29,473 nt of DNA, taken from the NCBI GenBank assembly GCA_963624975.1, contig CAVFRF010000020.1, positions 1-29,473 on the forward strand, read 5' to 3'. The number at the start of each line of letters is the position of its first letter. Position 1 is the stretch's first letter. This stretch comes from CAVLCC01 sp963624975. GTDB taxonomy: Bacteria; Actinomycetota; Coriobacteriia; Coriobacteriales; CADBOM01. Positions 1-6,684 of the stretch are shown piece after piece. The translations under genes were made by a program, and so were the position numbers. Below the pieces are notes generated by a model. The model saw only the letters and a program-made list of their open reading frames with translations. It ran no database searches and was not told the origin of the DNA.

Positions 1-63
1 TTCAGACACACCCCGCACGGGGCATCCCAGGGGGAGTTTCAAGAAGATAGCGAGGAGAGCTGT

Positions 64-1383
64 CTACAGCGACTCCACTATGTTGTCGCGGTGCTGCTGG
101 GTCTCGGCTATCGCCTTCTCCACGTCGATGCCGGGCCATTCGCCGTCGCGGTAGACGACCTTGCCATCCACCATGGTGAGCACCACGTCTTCGCCCGACT
201 CCGAGTACACCACGTTGGTGAGCATGTTGGTTACGGGCTGCATCCACGGGTTGTCGATGTCGAGCACTACCAGGTCGGCGGCGCAGCCCTCCTCGATGCG
301 ACCGCAATCGGCGCGACCCTGCGCGTAGGCGCCGGCAGTCGTGGCTGTCTTCAGCACGTTGCGGGGCGACAGGCCCACCGTGTTGTGCTCGAAACCGCGG
401 TGGATCGTAGCCAGCATGTACATCTCGCGGAACATGTTCTGCGAGTTGTTGCTGGCCACGCCGTCAGTGCCGATTGCCAGGCGGATGCCCTCTTCGCACA
501 CGCGCGGGCGAGGCAGGAAGCCGCTGCCCAGCTTGAGGTTGGAGGCGGGGTTGGTGGCGATGGTCACGTCGTGCTCGCGCAGCACCGCGTAGTCGTCGTC
601 TTCGAGCCACACGCAATGCGCCGCGGTTGTTCGCGCATCGAACACGCCCAGGCTCGCGAGGTACTGCGGCGGGGTCATGCCGCTGTGACGTTCCTTGCAC
701 TCGGCAACCTCGCTTTGCGTCTCCGACACGTGGATGTGCATCCCCACGCCGTACTCCAAGGTCTGCTCGGCCACCTCCCGCACGATCGTGGGCGTGGTGG
801 TGTATTCGGAGTGCAGGCACATGTCCATTTGCAGGCGGCCCTCGAACTCACCCCGCAGGTCGTCGTAGATATGCTGGTTGAGCGCGGCAAACGGCGTGTC
901 CTTGTAGTGGACCTCGGGGTCGAACACGCTGATGCACGAGCACAGGTTGCACTTGATGCCCGACTCGCCCACTGCTTGCGCACGCGCGTCGTCGAAGAAG
1001 TACATGTCGGAAAACGAGACGGTGCCGTAGCGCAACATCTCGGCGATGGCCAGCCTTGTGGCCGGCAGCGCGGCCTCGTCGGTGATCTTGGCCTCGAACG
1101 GGAACACCATCTCGGTGAGCCATCTCTGCAGCGGGAGGTTCTCGGCATAGCCGCGCAGCAGCGTCATCGTGGAGTGGGCATGCATGTTGTACAGACCCGG
1201 CATGAGCAGCTTGCCGCGGCCGTCGAACTCTTCGCCGAAGTCGGTGCTGGCGGGGGTTGCGGTAGCTGCCGCCGTGGGATGCTCGCTTCCGATGTAGGTG
1301 ATGAGCTTGCCCTGCGTGCCCACGAACATGTTGGGCCTGTAGTTCAACTCGCTATCCAGAATTCCGATGTTGCTAAAGAGCAT
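64..1383 (-). CDS. mtaD: SAH/MTA deaminase-type amidohydrolase
   Basis: This 439-residue protein belongs to the metal-dependent amidohydrolase superfamily and most resembles S-adenosylhomocysteine/5-methylthioadenosine deaminases, which hydrolyse the adenine amino group to give the inosine analogue and ammonia in the cytosol. The metal ligands are visible: HxH in NMHAHS (H68, H70), the histidine of HIHVSE (H218), TAAHC (H256) and the aspartate of GTDG (D307). The E of HVSE follows the third ligand as in this family. Length is normal (about 430-450). The ATG is preceded by AAAGGA at 8 nt. It is divergent from the ferredoxin gene and has no visible operon partner. Exact substrate cannot be fixed from sequence; related cytosine/guanine-type deaminases or chlorohydrolase-like enzymes are the alternatives. 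Confidence 0.88.
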   Translation of the reverse strand: MLFSNIGILDSELNYRPNMFVGTQGKLITYIGSEHPTAAATATPASTDFGEEFDGRGKLLMPGLYNMHAHSTMTLLRGYAENLPLQRWLTEMVFPFEAKITDEAALPATRLAIAEMLRYGTVSFSDMYFFDDARAQAVGESGIKCNLCSCISVFDPEVHYKDTPFAALNQHIYDDLRGEFEGRLQMDMCLHSEYTTTPTIVREVAEQTLEYGVGMHIHVSETQSEVAECKERHSGMTPPQYLASLGVFDARTTAAHCVWLEDDDYAVLREHDVTIATNPASNLKLGSGFLPRPRVCEEGIRLAIGTDGVASNNSQNMFREMYMLATIHRGFEHNTVGLSPRNVLKTATTAGAYAQGRADCGRIEEGCAADLVVLDIDNPWMQPVTNMLTNVVYSESGEDVVLTMVDGKVVYRDGEWPGIDVEKAIAETQQHRDNIVESL

Positions 1384-1580
1384 TCGAGGGTCCTTTCGAG
1401 TAGACGTGCTGATGGGCGAGATGCTGTGCGCCGCGCCTCGTGTCGCGCTAATTATTACCTGCTAATGTTAAGGCATCATGGGCGCGACTGCTTCTTTGAA
1501 GTAAAATCTACTTTGCGAGGGCGACGGCGACAGCTTGCTGCGACGGCTGCGGCCCGCCCTCACGAGGAGAGGAGAAACGG

Positions 1581-1868
1581 ATGCATAGGACGATTATCGA
1601 AATCGACGAGGAGAAGTGCGACGGCTGCGGGCTTTGCGCCAGCGTTTGCCACGAGGCGGCCATCGGTATCGTGGACGGCAAGGCCAAGCTGCTGCGTGAC
1701 GACTACTGCGACGGTGCCGGCGATTGCCTGCCCTCGTGCCCGCAAGGCGCGATCAAGATCATCAAGCGCGAAGCCGCTGCCTACGACGAGGCGGCGGTGA
1801 TGGCCAACAAGGCTGCAAGGGAAGCGGAGTCGGGATGCGCCGGCACGCAGGTTCGAACCATAAGGTAG
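1581..1868 (+). CDS. Small ferredoxin, N-terminal half of a usually fused iron-sulfur protein
   Basis: A 95-residue ferredoxin-like protein. Cluster I is a complete C-x2-C-x2-C-x3-C motif (C13, C16, C19, C23). The second motif, YCDGAGDCLPSCP, has cysteines at 43, 49 and 53 but alanine at 46 where a classical 2[4Fe-4S] ferredoxin has cysteine; as I recall, this is normal for this family. The start has a strong GGAGAGGAG ribosome site. The stop codon TAG (1866-1868) is followed in the same reading frame, three codons later, by the ATG of the next gene. In Clostridia and relatives the same two domains commonly form one polypeptide, so the two products probably act as one electron-transfer unit. 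The physiological partner is unknown. Confidence 0.85.
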   Translation: MHRTIIEIDEEKCDGCGLCASVCHEAAIGIVDGKAKLLRDDYCDGAGDCLPSCPQGAIKIIKREAAAYDEAAVMANKAAREAESGCAGTQVRTIR

Positions 1869-1877
1869 GGGGCAAAA

Positions 1878-2267
1878 ATGAGTGAAGAGACGAAGGTCGA
1901 GAGCCAGCTCAAGAACTGGCCGGTGCAGCTCAAGCTGGTGCCTGCGGGAGCGCCGTACTTCAATGGATGCGACCTGCTCATCGCGGCCGACTGCACCGCG
2001 TTTGCATGCGGGGACTTTCACGACAAGTTCATGAAGGACAAGGTTACCCTGATCGGATGCCCCAAGCTCGACGGCGTGGACTACGCCGAGAAGCTGGGCG
2101 ATATCTTCGAGCAGAACGACATCAAGAGCATCACCATCGCGCGCATGGTGGTTCCGTGCTGCGGGGGTATTGAGTTCTTCGTGAACAACGCGCTGGAGCG
2201 CAGCGGCAAGAGCATTCCCGTGGAGGTCGTGACCTTCGACGTGGATGGGACCATCGTCGTCGAGTAA
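1878..2267 (+). CDS. Partner of ferredoxin; C-terminal half of the fused family
   Basis: A 129-residue protein corresponding to the C-terminal domain of a ferredoxin-containing family of unknown biochemical role. Family hallmarks are visible: NWPVQLKLVP and APYF near the start, LIAADCTAFACGDFHDKF, IGCPKLD, and VVPCCGG. The conserved cysteines (AADC, IGCPK, PCCGG) suggest metal or cluster binding. It lies in the same frame as the upstream ferredoxin, separated by one TAG and three codons. The AGGTAGGGGG spanning that stop can act as its own ribosome site, so it is probably translated by coupling or independently. It is followed by a long hairpin terminator. Confidence 0.8.
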   Translation: MSEETKVESQLKNWPVQLKLVPAGAPYFNGCDLLIAADCTAFACGDFHDKFMKDKVTLIGCPKLDGVDYAEKLGDIFEQNDIKSITIARMVVPCCGGIEFFVNNALERSGKSIPVEVVTFDVDGTIVVE

Positions 2268-2356
2268 GCGAGCGTGGGGTTCGCGGCGCGTGGGCGCGGG
2301 GCTGCGATGTGCGGGACGTGTTGCAGCGGAGCGATGACATACGCAAATGCAAAGGG

Positions 2357-2400
2357 CGAGCCGGCTAGATTCGCGATGCGAAAGCCGGCTCGTCCTATGT
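2357..2400. terminator. Bidirectional terminator between convergent genes
   Basis: A 10-bp perfect stem CGAGCCGGCT/AGCCGGCTCG (2357-2366 with 2383-2392) encloses a smaller 5-bp hairpin TTCGC-GAT-GCGAA. A T-containing tail follows on the + side. It lies between the ferredoxin pair (+) and the Rrf2 gene (-) and probably serves both. Confidence 0.7.
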
Positions 2401-2451
2401 TTGTCTGCGATGGCGGAAGATGCCCCGTCGCGCTGTGCAACTGCGTTGCCG

Positions 2452-2892
2452 CTAGATGCAGTAGCTGTCGATGGCCAGCGCGTTGGATTTGTCGAGGATG
2501 TCCTGCAACGACACGCTGGAGAGGTACTCCTCGATGATGCCGTAGAGATGCTGCCACACGAAAAGCTCCTTGCACTGGCAGCCGAAGTTGCAGTCGATTT
2601 CGCCCTCGCCGGTGAGGCACGATGCCGGTGCGAGGTTGCCCTCGGTTACGCTGAGCACGTCGTACACGGTGATGAAGTCGGCTCCCTTGGCCAGGCGGTA
2701 TCCGCCGGACGCGCCGCGAATCGACTTCACCAAGTGCGCAGCCGAAAGGTTGGGCACGATCTGCTCGAGGTACTTCTTCGAGATTTGCGTGGCATCCGAG
2801 ATTTCCTTGAGCGACACCACCTCGTCTTCGCCACGCTCGGCAAGGCACAGCATGAGCCGCACCGCGTAGAGCCCTTTGGTAGAGATTTTCAT
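2452..2892 (-). CDS. Rrf2/IscR-family transcriptional regulator
   Basis: A winged-helix repressor of the Rrf2 family. The N-terminus MKISTKGLYAVRLMLCLA is characteristic, followed by the helix-turn-helix region (SLKEISDATQISKKYLEQIV) and the wing SIRGASGGYRLAKG. The C-terminal half carries several cysteines (CLTGEGEIDCNFGCQCK), in the region where IscR and related members bind an Fe-S cluster, so iron-sulfur, redox or cysteine sensing is plausible. A second ATG lies four codons upstream (2904) but has no ribosome site; MKIS fits the family N-terminus and has a weak GGGA upstream. It faces the ferredoxin pair, but regulation of that pair is only inference. Confidence 0.9.
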   Translation of the reverse strand: MKISTKGLYAVRLMLCLAERGEDEVVSLKEISDATQISKKYLEQIVPNLSAAHLVKSIRGASGGYRLAKGADFITVYDVLSVTEGNLAPASCLTGEGEIDCNFGCQCKELFVWQHLYGIIEEYLSSVSLQDILDKSNALAIDSYCI

Positions 2893-2904
2893 GCTCGTTC
2901 CCAT

Positions 2905-3290
2905 CTATGTGATGCAGGTTGCGCGGGCTGTACGCCCATGGCTGCCGCATCTAGCTGCGCAAACGCTGCAAAGTAAGCTTTTGGCAACAATTTTACCGCA
3001 TAATTCGCAAAACATTGGGTTTTAGTAGGCAATGGTCGTGGCGGCATCGGGGCGATTGTGGGGAAGGAATATCTGCCATCGCCGTCAATTGGGACTCGCA
3101 TGAGCCGCTGCCCCGTGCTAGGCTAGCTGGCAAGGGCGGCGGCGCGCTGTGAAGCGCGGCGCCAGGTGACCGCCGTTGGCGCGGCCGGCCATCCCCCAAA
3201 AACATAAGGTTTGTGTGAGGTGGCCGTTTCCGCTACTTGCGGATGCGGCTATCTTGCCGTCTGCGCCTCCTCTCCTTTCTCCTCAGAGAA
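2905..3290. other. Intergenic region with a strong GNRA-capped hairpin
   Basis: No gene is supported here. It holds the upstream region of the Rrf2 gene, including TAAAAT on the - strand near 2990 as a possible -10. A very stable hairpin lies at 3138-3163: GGCGGCGCGCT, loop GTGA, AGCGCGGCGCC (10 pairs and one G-G mismatch). TGCTAGGCT at 3117-3125 looks like a -10 but lacks a well-spaced -35. A small structured RNA is possible, but I could not assign it to a family. Confidence 0.4.
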
Positions 3291-3320
3291 ACAAAAAGGC
3301 TCGAGCATAAGCTCGAGCCT
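3291..3320 (-). terminator. Intrinsic terminator of the tRNA-Ser genes
   Basis: On the - strand a perfect 10-bp stem AGGCTCGAGC, loop TTAT, GCTCGAGCCT is followed directly by TTTTTGTTTC. It lies just past the 3' end of tRNA-Ser(CGA). Confidence 0.88.
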
Positions 3321-3332
3321 GCAAAATCTTAA

Positions 3333-3425
3333 TGGCGGAGGAGGAGGGATTCGAACCCTCGAGACGGGGATTACCCGCCTAACGGTTTTCGAGACCGCCG
3401 CATTCAACCGCTCTGCCACCCCTCC
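3333..3425 (-). tRNA. tRNA-Ser (anticodon CGA)
   Basis: The - strand folds as a class II tRNA of 93 nt with encoded CCA. The acceptor stem is GGAGGGG/CTCCTCC, the anticodon loop is CTCGAAA (anticodon CGA, reading UCG), and there is a long variable arm. The T arm is GAGGG-TTCGAAT-CCCTC. The long variable arm plus the anticodon identify serine. Confidence 0.96.
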
Positions 3426-3486
3426 GCGTGGTGGTCGGCATCGGGTGCCGCGAAGCATCGACGCACGGTTGTAGTTAAAGTCGGAA

Positions 3487-3578
3487 TGGCGGAGAGCTAG
3501 GGATTTGAACCCTAGATACGGTTTTTGCCGTATACACGATTTCCAATCGTGCGCCTTCGACCTCTCGGCCAGCTCTCC
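3487..3578 (-). tRNA. tRNA-Ser (anticodon GGA)
   Basis: A class II tRNA of 92 nt on the - strand with encoded CCA. The acceptor is GGAGAGC/GCTCTCC, the anticodon loop is TTGGAAA (anticodon GGA, reading UCC/UCU), the variable arm is long (TACGGCAAAAACCGTA), and the T arm is CTAGG-TTCAAAT-CCCTAG. It is 61 nt upstream of tRNA-Ser(CGA); both are probably transcribed from the promoter at 3637-3666. Confidence 0.96.
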
Positions 3579-3636
3579 ATTTTCTATTCCGATGTGCCGC
3601 CCTCCCGCAGGGATGCGTTCGAAAAGCAGCATTCGG

Positions 3637-3666
3637 AGTATAGCATTAAAGCACGGCTTTGGGCAA
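3637..3666 (-). promoter_or_regulatory. Promoter of the tRNA-Ser pair
   Basis: On the - strand TTGCCC (3661-3666), an 18-bp spacer, and TATACT (3637-3642) preceded by TGC form a good sigma-70-type promoter with an extended -10. The predicted start is near 3630, about 50 nt before tRNA-Ser(GGA). Confidence 0.7.
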
Positions 3667-3699
3667 AGGGCACGGCTGTTGAGACCAAAAAGCACGGTC

Positions 3700-3818
3700 A
3701 CTGGCCACTTGGCGGGTGCTATAGAACTTGAGGCTGAGCACCAAGGTTACCGAGAGCCATCCGGATCCTTGGCCTGAAAGATCAGCTCGGTGGTTTCGTT
3801 CATGGGTGCGCTTAGCTG
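3700..3818 (-). pseudogene. Decayed fragment of a PaaI-like thioesterase gene
   Basis: About 95-115 bp here align with the interior of the intact thioesterase gene (about 6860-6980) in the same orientation. Shared stretches include GGCC...GG, AACTTGAGG, CCAAGGT, ACCGAGAGC, CCTGAA, and TCGT.CATG.G.GCGCT. By eye the first 35 aligned bases differ at only a few positions and the rest is weaker. At least one 1-base indel breaks the frame: SAPMNE...KDPDG and SVTLVLSLKF lie in different frames, matching SALMDE...KEP and SVTLELNLKF of the intact protein. No start or complete domain remains. It is probably a relic of a paralogue. Confidence 0.6.
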
Positions 3819-3863
3819 GCGATGAATGGCATTGCGCGTCTCTTCTGATTGTGAGATGGATGC

Positions 3864-4321
3864 GTGATTGCATTGATGTTCCTCACTGATGGAAGGCACC
3901 CGCGTGCTGGTGCGTGCAACTATTTGCGATTCCTGCGGCCTGCGTAGGCTTCGGGGCGATTTTGAGGCAACTATTTTCGTTTGCTGCGGTTGCGCAGTGC
4001 CGGAGGCGAGCGAGGGGCGCGCTGCGGTGCTTTTGATCCTGTCCTCGGTGCCTGCCAGAGGTCTCTCGTGCAGAAGATAATGGACATTTGTACATTATCT
4101 CGCGTTTGGGGATGCTCGCGACGGCTTCTCGGGCAGAGCATCAGATTGCACAACAGCGGGAATCGCAAATAGTTGTCACAAAACGAAGATTGAAATCGCG
4201 CGGGCTGCAGCAAACGCAAATAGTTGACGGGAAACTGGAAAAAAGTGCTCACGAACCGCAGCAAACGAAAATAGTTGGCGCAAATAGGGGATTGAAAGAG
4301 CGCAGACTGCAGCAAACGAAA
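3864..4321. repeat. Long direct repeat R1 (about 458 bp) with inward-facing 51-bp units
   Basis: This block is nearly identical to 5907-6364, with scattered substitutions and a 1-base indel, and lies left of the nuclease gene. It contains two + strand copies of a 51-bp unit beginning CAACTATTTGCG or CAACTATTTTCG (3917, 3968). Three - strand copies begin at 4175, 4226 and 4277, with diverged ones at 4328 and about 4378. All copies point inward toward a dyad at 4075-4100. Frames through it stay open on both strands because 51 is divisible by three; I do not regard them as genes. Confidence 0.88.
4075..4100. promoter_or_regulatory. Dyad at the centre of repeat R1
   Basis: AGATAATG and CATTATCT (8 bp, perfect) flank a 10-base centre, GACATTTGTA, that is one base from extending the palindrome. 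The dyad centre (4087.5) is within about 5 bp of the midpoint of R1. It may be a protein-binding site or a hairpin. Confidence 0.55.
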
Positions 4322-4329
4322 GGAACTGC

Positions 4330-4551
4330 CTAGGAGGCCTTTTTCCGCCGAACGTGCTGCAGCAAACGCAAGACGATGAAGCAAAGCGAAGAACAACGCC
4401 GCAGCTCGTGTATATGGAATCCTGCTGCCGCAGGAATGCGGCTGACGTGCCAGGAGCTGCGGCAATCGCGCATTTGGAAACGCAGTCCTCAACAGCCGTG
4501 CAGCGCCGTCAGCTTTCGGCGAGGACAGCACCTTACCGCAAGAATTCCAAC
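4330..4551. other. Non-coding leader between repeat R1 and the nuclease gene
   Basis: After the last recognisable 51-bp unit (GCAGCAAACGCAA near 4360) there is no supported gene. Short open frames cross the region but have no ribosome sites. It ends at the iteron block that starts at 4552. Confidence 0.5.
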
Positions 4552-4606
4552 TGTTTAGAATCTGGTAAGAATCTGGTAAGAAACCAGTAAGAATCCGGGA
4601 AGATTC
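4552..4606 (+). repeat. Five tandem 11-bp iterons upstream of the nuclease gene
   Basis: Five consecutive 11-bp units: TGTTTAGAATC, TGGTAAGAATC, TGGTAAGAAAC, CAGTAAGAATC, CGGGAAGATTC. They end 18 nt before the start codon. One unit per helical turn is the arrangement expected for head-to-tail binding by an OmpR/PhoB- or SARP-type regulator. The unit TGGTAAGAATC recurs exactly at 15050-15060. Confidence 0.75.
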
Positions 4607-4624
4607 GCGCTGTAGGATATGCCC

Positions 4625-5644
4625 ATGAAGTTCGCACTCTATGGCATATCGGCTCTCGAATATTGGCGGATCGCTGGGTCGCCAGGCATCCCCATGCCCA
4701 AACCCAGCAGGGCCGCAGGCATACCAGACAACGTGTCCGAACCCATTGCGCTCATTTCCTTGGAGAAGCTACCGGGCATCCAGTATTTGTCGAAGCCCGT
4801 CCATATCGGAATCTCCGATTTTCGCTCTGCGTATCATCGCGATAAATTGGCGTTTCGCTCTATCAGTGGCAGGGCGGCAGATCGCCAGCTCTACTCCATC
4901 AATCAGGATATCGGGATTTCGTCTCCCGAGACATGCCTCGTCCAGTCAGCCAGCTGTTTGAATCTCATCGAGCTGATCGGGCTTACCCACGAGTTTTGCG
5001 GATACTACTCGCCATCGCAAATACTCGAGAATGGCCTGCTCAAGCGAAACCCGTTGACAGACGCATGCAAGCTCGAACGAGCATCAGAACAGCTGGCAGG
5101 AACGCATGGAATCAAAGCGTTCAACCGTGCGCTTTCGTATCTCAAGGGTCCTTCGAGGTCTCCGATGGAAACCGCACTTGCTCTCTGCATCTCATTGCCT
5201 TTGAATCTAGGCGGCTATGCGTTCTCCGATTTGGTTCTCAACGCCAAGGCACCGCTCGATGTGTTTACTCGACAGTCTTCCCGGGTTGCTGAGTTGGAAC
5301 CCGACATTCTCTTTTCCGCAGAGGGGCTTTGCATCGAGTACGACGGCAGGGCTTTCCACGAAGGCACCGATGCCGTGAAGCGCGATGTGAGGCGGATCAA
5401 TTCCCTGATATCCAGCAACTACAAGGTGCTCACGCTAACTTCTTCACAGCTCTTCGATTATCGCGAGATGCACAAGTTCGCGTTGTCGGTAGCCCATGCT
5501 CTTGGCCGTAGGATTCGAGTGAGCGACAAGGCCGCTTTCGACCAGAAACGCTACAAGCTCAGACGACTGGTGCTTTCGTCGGATAGCGTTCTCAAGAACC
5601 AGCAGCTAAACCAGACAGTGCTGGCCTATCGCAAGAAGCTGTAA
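4625..5644 (+). CDS. Predicted Vsr/DUF559-like PD-(D/E)XK nuclease protein
   Basis: A 339-residue protein. The N-terminal two thirds has no motif I can name with confidence; its start (LYGISALEYWR) and later SPMET (about 179-183) resemble multi-copy coriobacterial proteins loosely related to AbiEi-type antitoxin families. The C-terminal part resembles the very-short-patch repair/DUF559 nuclease fold: ELEPDILF (PD about 226-227), then CIEYDGRAFH (E-Y-D about 238-240), then RDVRRINSLISSNYKVLTLT. The SPMET glutamate could be the first catalytic acid. Codon use is visibly more AT-rich than neighbouring core genes, suggesting acquisition. ATG 4625 is chosen over 4619 because AGGA lies 7 nt upstream of it. 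Repeats R1 and R2 flank it. Defence or selfish-element roles are inference. Confidence 0.8.
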   Translation: MKFALYGISALEYWRIAGSPGIPMPKPSRAAGIPDNVSEPIALISLEKLPGIQYLSKPVHIGISDFRSAYHRDKLAFRSISGRAADRQLYSINQDIGISSPETCLVQSASCLNLIELIGLTHEFCGYYSPSQILENGLLKRNPLTDACKLERASEQLAGTHGIKAFNRALSYLKGPSRSPMETALALCISLPLNLGGYAFSDLVLNAKAPLDVFTRQSSRVAELEPDILFSAEGLCIEYDGRAFHEGTDAVKRDVRRINSLISSNYKVLTLTSSQLFDYREMHKFALSVAHALGRRIRVSDKAAFDQKRYKLRRLVLSSDSVLKNQQLNQTVLAYRKKL

Positions 5645-5906
5645 GTGGAGTTGCGCCGCGCTTGGAAGCAGCGTGCTCTGCGCACATGTTCGCATAGCGA
5701 GCGTAATGGGAGGTTCAGGTTCAGCTGGCATAGCCTCGCAACATTCTGGACTTGTGTGGGGAATGCAGCACATCCCCAATATATCTGGCAAACGGCTCGG
5801 AGGCCGCTTGGATGCAGATCGCCAAGTTTGTGGTATGCAGATGCGAAGATCACGCGGTGATTTCATGATGGTTGGCAATCGGGCTATGGGGGAGGTCTCT
5901 CCCGCT
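5645..5906. other. Non-coding stretch between nuclease gene and repeat R2
   Basis: Short open frames exist on both strands, but none has a ribosome site or a recognisable protein signature. No clear terminator follows the nuclease gene. The sequence differs from that between R1 and the nuclease. Confidence 0.5.
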
Positions 5907-6364
5907 GTGATTGCGTGATATGTCTTACCCATGGAAGGGCACCCGCGTGCTGGTGCGTGCAACTATTTGCGATTCCTGCGGTCTGCGTAGGCTTCAGAGT
6001 GGTTTTGAGGCAACTATTATCGTTTGCTGCGGTTGCGCAGTGCCGGAGGCGAGCGAGGGGTGTGCTGCGGTGCTTCTGGACTCGCCCTCGGTGCTCTCCA
6101 GAGGTCTCTCGTGCAGAAGATAATGGACATTTGTCCACTATTTCGGGTTTCCGGGCGCACGCGACGGCTTCCAGGGCGGAGCATCAGATTGCACAACAGC
6201 AGGAATCGCAAATAGTTGTCACGAAACAGGAAATTGGATTGCGCGGGCTGCAGCAAACGCAAATAGTTGACGGGAAACTGGAAAAAAGTGCTCACGAACC
6301 GCAGCAAACGAAAATAGTTGGCGCAAATAGGGGATTGAAAGAGCGCAGACTGCAGCAAACGAAA
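5907..6364. repeat. Long direct repeat R2 (about 458 bp)
   Basis: Second copy of the 3864-4321 element, same orientation, offset by 2043 bp at both ends. The + strand 51-bp units begin at 5960 and 6011. The - strand units begin at 6218, 6269 and 6320; the array continues past the duplicated part with units at 6371 and 6422. R1 and R2 together bracket the nuclease gene, so recombination between them would delete or tandemly amplify it. Confidence 0.88.
6124..6137. promoter_or_regulatory. Dyad at the centre of repeat R2
   Basis: TGGACA-TT-TGTCCA is a perfect 14-bp palindrome at the position matching the R1 dyad. R1 keeps the outer arms intact (AGATAATG/CATTATCT) while R2 keeps the inner arms; combining both gives one perfect 26-bp palindrome, presumably the ancestral form. 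Confidence 0.6.
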
Positions 6365-6436
6365 ATAGACGTCGGAGAAATGTACCTCGCTTCGCAAGGG
6401 CGGCAGGAAACGAAAATTATTGTCGCAATTGGAATT

Positions 6437-6556
6437 ACGGCGGGCAATGCGGATGCACGAGTTCGAACGGCGGGCAATGCGGATGCACGAGTTCAAACGA
6501 CGGGCATCGTGGACGCGCAAGCGCACGCCGCGGGCAACGCGTACGCGTACGCGCAA
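6437..6556 (+). repeat. Four tandem 30-bp repeats
   Basis: Units start at 6437, 6467, 6497 and 6527. The first two differ at one position (ACGGCGGGCA, ATGCGGATGC, ACGAGTTC then GA or AA); the last two are more diverged. It lies right after the 51-bp array of R2. A + strand frame would read TAGNADARV-type decapeptides, but I see no sign that it is a gene. Confidence 0.8.
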
Positions 6557-6582
6557 ATGCAAACGAGGCCTCGTGGGCCAAG

Positions 6583-6684
6583 CGATTCGCTATGCCTCGA
6601 TGGTGGTGGGTAGGGGCGCCCCCAGCAGCCTGAACAGCGCCCATATGCGACTCGCTACGCCTCGATGGTGGTGGGGTAGGGGCG
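6583..6684. repeat. Duplicated 36-bp 3' end of the thioesterase gene
   Basis: Positions 6583-6618 and 6648-6684 are near-identical: CGAYTCGCTAYGCCTCGATG, then GTGGTGGG(G)TAGGGGCG, with three differences. The right copy carries the stop and last codons of the thioesterase gene; the left copy carries the same end again 65 bp downstream. This looks like a scar of a recombination or insertion event at the gene end. Confidence 0.75.

Noticed and set aside
3117..3205. Signal recognition particle RNA
   Set aside because: The start looks vaguely similar, but the essential GGTCAGGTCCGGAAGGAAGC core is absent.
3333..3578. tRNA-Ser 3' ends as attachment sites for the accessory segment
   Set aside because: The accessory segment lies on the 5' side of the tRNAs and no duplicated tRNA end is seen at its far boundary.
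3864..6422. CRISPR array
   Set aside because: The 51-bp units diverge along their whole length and have no constant repeat with unique spacers; no cas genes are present.
5915..6613. A 232-codon protein across repeat R2 and the 30-bp repeats
   Set aside because: Open frames occur on both strands because the repeat periods (51 and 30) are divisible by three. There is no ribosome site, and the matching R1 copy is shifted by a 1-base indel.
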